From positions 1 through 18,685 of the forward strand of contig SKRK01000178.1 of NCBI GenBank assembly GCA_007118525.1: a stretch of DNA of 18,685 bases, in the 5' to 3' direction. The translations under genes and the position numbers were made by a program. Below the pieces are notes generated by a model. It ran no database searches. It saw nothing but the letters and a program-made list of their open reading frames with translations, and was not told the DNA's origin. The DNA is from Balneolaceae bacterium (GTDB lineage: Bacteria > Bacteroidota > Rhodothermia > Balneolales > Balneolaceae). Of this stretch, positions 13,652 through 18,685 are shown piece after piece (position 1 is the first letter of the stretch; each line of letters begins with the position of its first letter).

Positions 13652-14311
13652 TCACGCCTCAACAACATAGATATTTTCAGCAATATTGTAACCTATGGTC
13701 ATCTCACCGCCCTCCATCTGTAGCTTTATGGGTCCATCAAACGGCTCTCTGTGTAAAATTTTTACTTTAACACCCGGAATGAGTCCCTGTTTTTCAAGGT
13801 ATCTTAGCAGATCAGGACTCTGATCTTTAACTCTCTGAATGATATAGGAGCGGTTTTGGGGAATGTCGATTAGCGGGTAGTATTTAAGAACCGGCATTTT
13901 CCCATCCTTGGTTGGGATCGGGTCTCCATGGGGGTCAAAATTGGGATGGTCCAGCATTTCAGCAATTTTATCCTCAAACTGTTCAGAGATATGATGCTCC
14001 AGCTTTTCAGCCTCATCATGAACTTCATCCCACGAATATCCCATCATCTCTTTCAAATAGAGCTCCAGTAAGCGGTGATGACGAATAATTTCAAGTGCAA
14101 TCTTCTCTCCCGGATCGGTTAGTTTCGACCCGTAATATGACTCGTAATGAACCAGGCCCATCTCTGAAAGCCGTTTTACCATATTGGTAACCGATGCACT
14201 TGCAACACCCATCTCCCCGGCGAGTCTTGAGGTTGAAACCCCTCCCTCCTGTTCATTCTCCAGTTTATAGATAGCTTTCAAATAATCTTCAACAGATTGG
14301 CTTCTCGACAT
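13652..14311 (-). CDS. DtxR/MntR-family metal-dependent repressor
   Basis: Cytoplasmic repressor that binds DNA when loaded with Fe(II) or Mn(II). Residues 1-70 form the winged helix-turn-helix (SVEDYLKAIYKL, VSTSRLAGEMGVASASVTNMVKRLSEMGLV); 71-140 the dimerisation and metal domain, with HHRLLELYL (His78, His79, Glu83) and EVHDEAEKLEHHIS (His98, Glu102, Glu105, His106); then FDPHGDPIP; and 141-219 a C-terminal SH3/FeoA-like domain (GVKVKILHREPFDGPI...IGYNIAENIYV). Length 219 is like DtxR/IdeR. Compared with DtxR (from memory), Cys102 is Glu and Met10 is Asp9, the ligand set of manganese-sensing MntR. It is the third gene of a likely unit with the phosphatase and thioredoxin genes (43-base gap). 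The palindromes at 9756-9823 are candidate targets. Confidence 0.93.
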   Translation of the reverse strand: MSRSQSVEDYLKAIYKLENEQEGGVSTSRLAGEMGVASASVTNMVKRLSEMGLVHYESYYGSKLTDPGEKIALEIIRHHRLLELYLKEMMGYSWDEVHDEAEKLEHHISEQFEDKIAEMLDHPNFDPHGDPIPTKDGKMPVLKYYPLIDIPQNRSYIIQRVKDQSPDLLRYLEKQGLIPGVKVKILHREPFDGPIKLQMEGGEMTIGYNIAENIYVVEA

Positions 14312-14353
14312 TGGTTTTACTAAAAAAGAGTTTTCATTTCCAGGGTTCAGGCT

Positions 14354-14842
14354 TTACTGGCTTGAATATTCCTGAAATGATTGGTTTAAAAAGGCATCAC
14401 TACCCACAAAATTCAGAAGTTTTGAGAATGTTTCCGATTCAATGTAACCGGGTTGTAAGCCAAGGATACTTCCCTCATGATTTAGAAAATAGGTGGTCGG
14501 AATACTCTCGTTGTTAAGGGCCCTGGCAAATTGAGCTTCAGTCATTTCGTTACCCAGGTAGTTCACCATGTTCTCCGATTCCACATTAATTTTAACCCAA
14601 ATAAAATGATTTGAAATGGCGTCAACAACCTCTTCGTTTTTATAAACATCTGAATGCATTCGCTGGCAGTACGGGCACCACTCGGCATACACATCCACAA
14701 GTATTTTCTTACCGGTTTCTGGCGCCAGTTTCAGCGCTTCTTCAAGAGATACGGGTTCAGTTTCCGTCTGCTGGCCCGTGGCTGAATTACAGGTTACTAC
14801 CAAAAAGGCCAGGAGTGAAATAAAAATGTATTTTGCTTTCAT
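14354..14842 (-). CDS. Exported thioredoxin-fold protein (Thioredoxin_7-like), probable lipoprotein
   Basis: An N-terminal signal (residues 1-17) ends LVVTC at Cys18, a lipobox with an atypical Thr at -1; a normal Sec cleavage near ATG|QQ is the alternative. Either way the protein is exported. The thioredoxin fold follows: KKILVDVYAEWCPYCQRM with the active site C56-P-Y-C59, VKINVES, and the cis-proline in SIPTTYFL (Pro115). The segment GKKILVDVYAEWCPYC and the long insert before the cis-proline resemble the DsbD C-terminal domain and thiol-disulphide proteins of the Thioredoxin_7/SoxW type; a CPYC site usually favours reduction or isomerisation. Its electron donor is not visible. It starts 33 bases after the phosphatase stop and 43 bases ahead of the DtxR-family gene, all on the minus strand. 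Confidence 0.88.
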   Translation of the reverse strand: MKAKYIFISLLAFLVVTCNSATGQQTETEPVSLEEALKLAPETGKKILVDVYAEWCPYCQRMHSDVYKNEEVVDAISNHFIWVKINVESENMVNYLGNEMTEAQFARALNNESIPTTYFLNHEGSILGLQPGYIESETFSKLLNFVGSDAFLNQSFQEYSSQ

Positions 14843-14874
14843 AAGTGATAAAATAACGAACTTACAGCTAATTA

Positions 14875-17448
14875 TTATCTCTTCTTTATAATCAACATGG
14901 TCATGTCATCATGTTGATTTGAGTCCTCACCAAAATCATTCAGGTCTTTTAAAATCTTTTCAAGTAACGCTTCAGCAGATAGTGCATTGTTACGAATAAT
15001 TATCTTATGAAGCCTCTCGTCACCGTAAAACGAGTCCATATTGTTGGTAGCTTCAACTACCCCATCTGTAAACATAATTAAGAGATCATTTTTTTGAAAC
15101 TCGATACTCTGTTCGGAGATATTTTTCGAAAAAACATCACCATTAGCCATGCCAAGCCCAATGCCCTGGGGTCTGTATTCGTGCAGCTTTTCCTCTTTGC
15201 TGTTGAAATAGAGAAGCGGATTGTGCCCGGCCCTTGAAAACTTAAAGATATTTGTTTTCAGATCCACCACTCCAAAAATCAGAGATACAAACGTTCCCCT
15301 TTTAGCATTTCTTCGAAATAGATTGTTTGTTTTCGTCAACACTTCAATTGTGGATTTAAACTCTTCACAAATGGCATGAAGCACTCCTTTGGTGAACGTC
15401 ATATAAAATGCAGCCTGAATACCCTTCCCGCTTACATCTCCTATGGCAACGGCAAGCCGGTCACCATCCAGTTCAATAAAGTCGTAGTAATCACCACCGG
15501 TTTCATGAGCAGGTTTACAAATTGCCGCGATATCGAGACCGGGGAAGTTGGGCGTGCTCTCGGGCAGAAAAGACTGCTGAACGGTTCTGGCAATTTGAAG
15601 CTCCTGTTTAATTCGCTCTTCCTGGGCTAAATCTTCGATATACTCAGGTACAAATGAAGGGAGTTCCTGAAGAGATTTACCCTTCCAGATAGAGTAAGCG
15701 CCAAACGTAAAACCGGCAAATATGATCAATATATGGGTATAAAAAATAGCGCTGTCGGGAGATGGATCCATCAGCCAGCCCGAAGCCGAATAGAGTGTAC
15801 CGGCTGTAAAAAAGAGCGTTATAAAAACCGTTAAATAATCTTCAATTACATAGATTAATCCGGCAATTAAACCAACTGAACCCAATATGATAAACTCGTT
15901 GCCCAGAGGGCCCATATTGATTGCAAAAGGATTGACCAAGGCAAAGATCACAACACAGACCAAAATGGATACAGTGGCAGACTTGCTAATATTACGCAGC
16001 TGCCCTAAAAAGATCAGGAAAATGGCCTGAGAAATGATAAAGTACCAAACCAGGTTATTGAGTACCATCACAATATTTGGCAGGTATCGCTCATCACCAA
16101 AAAAAGTAGATTCAAGCGAAATGAAACCGCCCGGTAAAATGAAGAGCAGAAGTGCCCAAACTGCAACAATTATAAAAGAGTATGAGATTCCTCTGATAAA
16201 TGTTAACCCAACCGGGCGGGTTATAAAATATCCCGTTCGAATCAGATCAACCGTACGAAGCTTATCAGACCAGTGCTGACGTGTAATGGAATCGGCAATA
16301 GAAGTGACCAGGAAAAAGAGAACCGAAGTGAATGCCGCAACAACACCGACAATCAGGAAGAGGGTCAGGATAAAGGAGATGTTCAGTTCACCAAAAGAGT
16401 TCAGATACTGAAACAGTATCTCCATTACCGTCATGAATGGGAAGATGAATCCGGCCAATACAGCAAACAATATGGCCGCTCTCATATCAATTAACCTCAT
16501 TCTGAACCGAATAAAAACCATTATAAGTACCCAAAAGACAGCCAGTAAAATCAGTCCATTGCGCACATTCGATTTTAACTCCGACATATTTATGCTGCCC
16601 TTCTCATCCTCCCTGAAAGAGTATTCAAACGAAGTCAGGGTTCCGGTGGGCAATACAGTTACAGCCAACTCCGCATATTGACGCACGGGAGTGTCGCTCT
16701 TTGTAAATGTAATTCTCGCCGCATCAATATTGTTTATCGTAACTTTTTCTGAACCGGTTATCACAAATTCATCAGCCGGCCATGATGAGTGTATTACGTG
16801 GTAACGAGCCATCTTCTCGGCTATATTCCTGCCCAGATAGATTCTTTCAGACAGATTTACACCATTGTTGAAATCATTTTGGAGTTCATTCTCCACAAAT
16901 GTAAATACGAGCCTTTCATAGATCGTTGTGTCAATCGGTGCTTCAATAATGGGTACTGTATCAAGCGCAAAGGATAGTGCCTCAATATCGACACTGGGCT
17001 GAGGCAGCAGGTTAAATTCATTGTACATCCCCAAAAGCTCACCTTTCTCGTCCAGATGAATCTGAATCGTACGGGCTTGTCTCCCCCCAATATTGATCAT
17101 ATCCTGCGGCAGGGGTTCAATATGAAACCTCGATTCCCAATAAAATACAGGGTACAGACTTCGGTTCATCTCAGCTGCATAGAATTCATTGAAGTCGGTT
17201 TGATGCTGCAGCGAATCGAGCAGAGCCTGGTTGACCCTGTAACGGGTAAAAGGCTGCAGATCTGAACTGTAACCCATGGATAGCAGTTTTTGATTTGACT
17301 GTTCAGCGGCCATAGCCTCCCCAAGGCCGGAATCAGCCATACTGAGCGGATGGAATTCGGAATAAAGCCAAAAGAAGAGACTTAATGCCAAAACACCGGC
17401 AATTACCAATCCCCAGTCTCTTTTTGTTGTGTCGCTGAACGTAGTCAA
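14875..17448 (-). CDS. Membrane-bound SpoIIE/RsbU-type PP2C phosphatase with extracytoplasmic sensor
   Basis: An inner-membrane signalling phosphatase. Residues 11-29 form a first membrane helix; about 35-297 are a periplasmic domain I do not recognise; about 298-590 contain some eight further helices; 605-625 (EERIKQELQIARTVQQSFLP) are the linker helix usual before SpoIIE domains; and about 635-857 form the PP2C-like domain with ETGGDYYD (Asp653), GDVSGKG (Asp671), AGHNPLL (740-746), PQGIGLG, MFTDGVVEA (Asp795) and the terminal QHDDMTML (Asp847/Asp848). All metal-binding acidic residues are there, so it should be active. Such proteins dephosphorylate anti-sigma-factor antagonists (STAS domain) in partner-switching pathways; no STAS or anti-sigma kinase gene is in the window. 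It leads a probable operon with the thioredoxin and DtxR-family genes and is divergent from the NRDE gene. Confidence 0.93.
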   Translation of the reverse strand: MTTFSDTTKRDWGLVIAGVLALSLFFWLYSEFHPLSMADSGLGEAMAAEQSNQKLLSMGYSSDLQPFTRYRVNQALLDSLQHQTDFNEFYAAEMNRSLYPVFYWESRFHIEPLPQDMINIGGRQARTIQIHLDEKGELLGMYNEFNLLPQPSVDIEALSFALDTVPIIEAPIDTTIYERLVFTFVENELQNDFNNGVNLSERIYLGRNIAEKMARYHVIHSSWPADEFVITGSEKVTINNIDAARITFTKSDTPVRQYAELAVTVLPTGTLTSFEYSFREDEKGSINMSELKSNVRNGLILLAVFWVLIMVFIRFRMRLIDMRAAILFAVLAGFIFPFMTVMEILFQYLNSFGELNISFILTLFLIVGVVAAFTSVLFFLVTSIADSITRQHWSDKLRTVDLIRTGYFITRPVGLTFIRGISYSFIIVAVWALLLFILPGGFISLESTFFGDERYLPNIVMVLNNLVWYFIISQAIFLIFLGQLRNISKSATVSILVCVVIFALVNPFAINMGPLGNEFIILGSVGLIAGLIYVIEDYLTVFITLFFTAGTLYSASGWLMDPSPDSAIFYTHILIIFAGFTFGAYSIWKGKSLQELPSFVPEYIEDLAQEERIKQELQIARTVQQSFLPESTPNFPGLDIAAICKPAHETGGDYYDFIELDGDRLAVAIGDVSGKGIQAAFYMTFTKGVLHAICEEFKSTIEVLTKTNNLFRRNAKRGTFVSLIFGVVDLKTNIFKFSRAGHNPLLYFNSKEEKLHEYRPQGIGLGMANGDVFSKNISEQSIEFQKNDLLIMFTDGVVEATNNMDSFYGDERLHKIIIRNNALSAEALLEKILKDLNDFGEDSNQHDDMTMLIIKKR

Positions 17449-17564
17449 ATCTATTTATTAATTCGGTACACTTTTTTCTGATAGATGTTTAGCTTACATC
17501 GATAATGAACCGATAAAGTTTCAAATTTTTTAGCTTTATAAAAAACGATATCTAACCTTTTTTT

Positions 17565-18323
17565 ATGTGTTTAACAGTTTTTGCTTATAAAGTGCATCCC
17601 GACTACCCGCTTATATTCGCCTCCAACCGGGATGAGTTTTACGACCGCCCTGCCAGCCCGGCTACCTTTTGGTACGATCACCCCTCACTTCTGGCCGGTC
17701 GCGACCTGAAAGCAGGAGGAACCTGGCTGGGTATTACCCGGGACTATAGGTTCGCCGCGATTACAAATTACAGAGACATGTCAGCCATTAAAAAAAATGC
17801 GCCGAGCAGAGGCGACATCATTACAAACTACATCTCTTCCAATTTGGCAACCCCGGAGTTTTTGAGCTTATTAAAAAAAAGCGCAGATTCCTATAACGGT
17901 TTCAATTTGATTGCCGGTGACGTGAATGATCTTTGGTACTACACCAATCAAAAAGATGATCCGGTACAAATAGAGCCCGGATATCACACATTGAGCAATG
18001 CCTTTCTCGATACCCCATGGCCAAAAACCGAGAAGGCTCTTTCTGAATTTAAAACTGTTATCAATGAGCACGGGCCGGAGGAAAACAGAATCTTTGAGCT
18101 GCTGCAAAACACAGAACGCTATCCAGATGAATCCCTTCCATCCACCGGCCTTTCTGCTGAAATGGAGCGGGTAGTATCTTCGATATTTATTACTTCAAAA
18201 AACTATGGTACCCGCTGTTCAACTGTTATCTGTTCCAACCCTGATGCCGATACAACCTTTACCGAAATAACCTACAAGAAAGGAGAAGTTGAAATCGATA
18301 AAACCGTTCGTTACCGGTTTTGA
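17565..18323 (+). CDS. NRDE (TANGO2) family protein
   Basis: The N-terminus MCLTVFAYKVHPDYPLIFASNRDEFYDRP carries Cys2 and the SNRDE motif (residues 20-24) that name this family, followed by LLAGRDLKAGGTWLGI (42-57) and AAITNYRD (64-71), all in the order seen in eukaryotic TANGO2 and bacterial homologues. Length 252 is normal. Cys2 would be the N-terminal residue after methionine removal, as in the Ntn-hydrolase fold, but hydrolase activity is not established. Members of the family have been linked to heme trafficking (HRG-9/TANGO2, and a bacterial homologue) and to lipid or acyl-CoA handling; which applies here is unknown. The ATG at 17565 is secured by the conserved MC start. It is divergent from the SpoIIE-type phosphatase, with 116 A/T-rich bases between them. 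It has no signal peptide and is cytoplasmic. Confidence 0.93.
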   Translation: MCLTVFAYKVHPDYPLIFASNRDEFYDRPASPATFWYDHPSLLAGRDLKAGGTWLGITRDYRFAAITNYRDMSAIKKNAPSRGDIITNYISSNLATPEFLSLLKKSADSYNGFNLIAGDVNDLWYYTNQKDDPVQIEPGYHTLSNAFLDTPWPKTEKALSEFKTVINEHGPEENRIFELLQNTERYPDESLPSTGLSAEMERVVSSIFITSKNYGTRCSTVICSNPDADTTFTEITYKKGEVEIDKTVRYRF

Positions 18324-18365
18324 TATGATGGAACCACCATTTTTCTGATTTTAGTAAACCCGCAT

Positions 18366-18401
18366 TTCGTTTCACGGGAATCGCTGCGCTCGGAACTCAC
18401 C
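18366..18401 (-). repeat. 36-base dispersed repeat, copy 2
   Basis: Reverse complement of the repeat at 4955-4990 with 33 of 36 bases identical, in opposite orientation. It lies 43 bases after the stop codon of the NRDE gene, nearly the same distance as copy 1 from its upstream gene. Confidence 0.85.
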
Positions 18402-18446
18402 ATAATGTATTGGAATGTTCTGCACAAAACCGCCATAGTTAATTTG

Positions 18447-18525
18447 AGCACTCTATAGTGCTGATATATGGAGAATCCGCTTGCGGATAACCGATATGAT
18501 AACCCCGGATGGCAAAATCCGGGGT
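18447..18525. repeat. Three consecutive hairpins in the non-coding right end
   Basis: Within the gene-free tail (18324-18685) are AGCACT-CTAT-AGTGCT (18447-18462), ATCCGC-TT-GCGGAT (18475-18488) and ACCCCGGAT-N6-ATCCGGGGT (18502-18525), all perfectly paired. None is followed by a T-tract. I see no credible reading frame in the tail; apart from these, the 36-base repeat and the hairpin near the edge, nothing is recognisable. Confidence 0.7.
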
Positions 18526-18640
18526 ATAAAATCACAATACTTAAGAGACGTAGAAACGCTATAACGAGGCTGTCCAAAAAGGTTATTTGCCTTGTACACC
18601 GCTTAAATAATTTAGGATCTGAGTTTCGACTCACCCTATT

Positions 18641-18665
18641 TCCCTCTCTATTTAATAGAGAGGGA
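18641..18665. terminator. Strong hairpin at right edge, possible terminator
   Basis: TCCCTCTCTAT (18641-18651), loop TTA, ATAGAGAGGGA (18655-18665): eleven perfect pairs with a tight loop. On the plus strand it is followed by TTTAA only; on the minus strand no T-run follows. It could end transcription of a gene beyond the window or be a repeat arm. Confidence 0.5.
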
Positions 18666-18685
18666 TTTAATGTCTAAATTATTTA

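Overview
The window reads as chromosomal DNA of a Gram-negative, aerobic, probably marine or halophilic member of the Bacteroidota/Balneolota/Rhodothermota group; Balneolota is my best guess. The reasons are moderate base composition, mostly weak Shine-Dalgarno sequences, an NDQ-type sodium-pumping rhodopsin, a HemY-type protoporphyrinogen oxidase, several outer-membrane barrels, and dispersed palindromic repeats of a style I associate with these phyla. This placement is an inference from gene content, not a measured phylogeny.

Layout. (1) 1-4099: the 5' end of a secreted histidine phosphatase (minus, cut by the window edge), a divergent lipoprotein glycerophosphodiesterase, then minus-strand hemD-like uroporphyrinogen-III synthase closely downstream of an Omp85-like barrel, then a stand-alone rhodopsin with its own strong terminator. 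(2) 4100-8274: a small outer-membrane barrel gene with a good RBS and terminator, a minus-strand run (AhpD-like, MtfA-like zinc peptidase, DUF1456/YehS) with about 34-base gaps, and a divergent 500-residue SGNH-type hydrolase. (3) 8365-13057: protoporphyrinogen oxidase divergent from a FecA-like TonB-dependent receptor, with two near-identical palindromic operators between them, then a YeeZ-like NAD(P)-binding protein. (4) 13058-13651: a non-coding stretch packed with inverted repeats. (5) 13652-18323: a minus-strand run of a seven-to-nine-helix SpoIIE-type phosphatase, a thioredoxin-fold protein and a DtxR/MntR-family metalloregulator, divergent from a TANGO2/NRDE protein. (6) 18324-18685: a non-coding tail with a series of hairpins.

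Two themes join the genes. One is heme and metal handling: HemD, protoporphyrinogen oxidase, a FecA-like receptor, a DtxR-family regulator, and a TANGO2 homologue (a family linked to heme trafficking). The operators at 9756-9823 have TTAG(A)T half-sites resembling DtxR-family sites and are good candidates for control by the regulator encoded about 4 kb away. The other is light-driven sodium export.

The most interesting signals are: (a) the rhodopsin keeps every NDQ catalytic residue but differs from KR2 (recalled from memory) at both positions, 61 and 263, that set ion selectivity on the cytoplasmic side; (b) three copies of a palindromic element at 13207-13521 that share ends and a 7-base TG-N-ATTT-like loop but have unrelated, perfectly or nearly perfectly paired stems; (c) the twin operators; (d) a 36-base repeat placed downstream of two unrelated genes at opposite ends of the window. 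I found no CRISPR array, rRNA, tRNA, intact transposase or phage gene.
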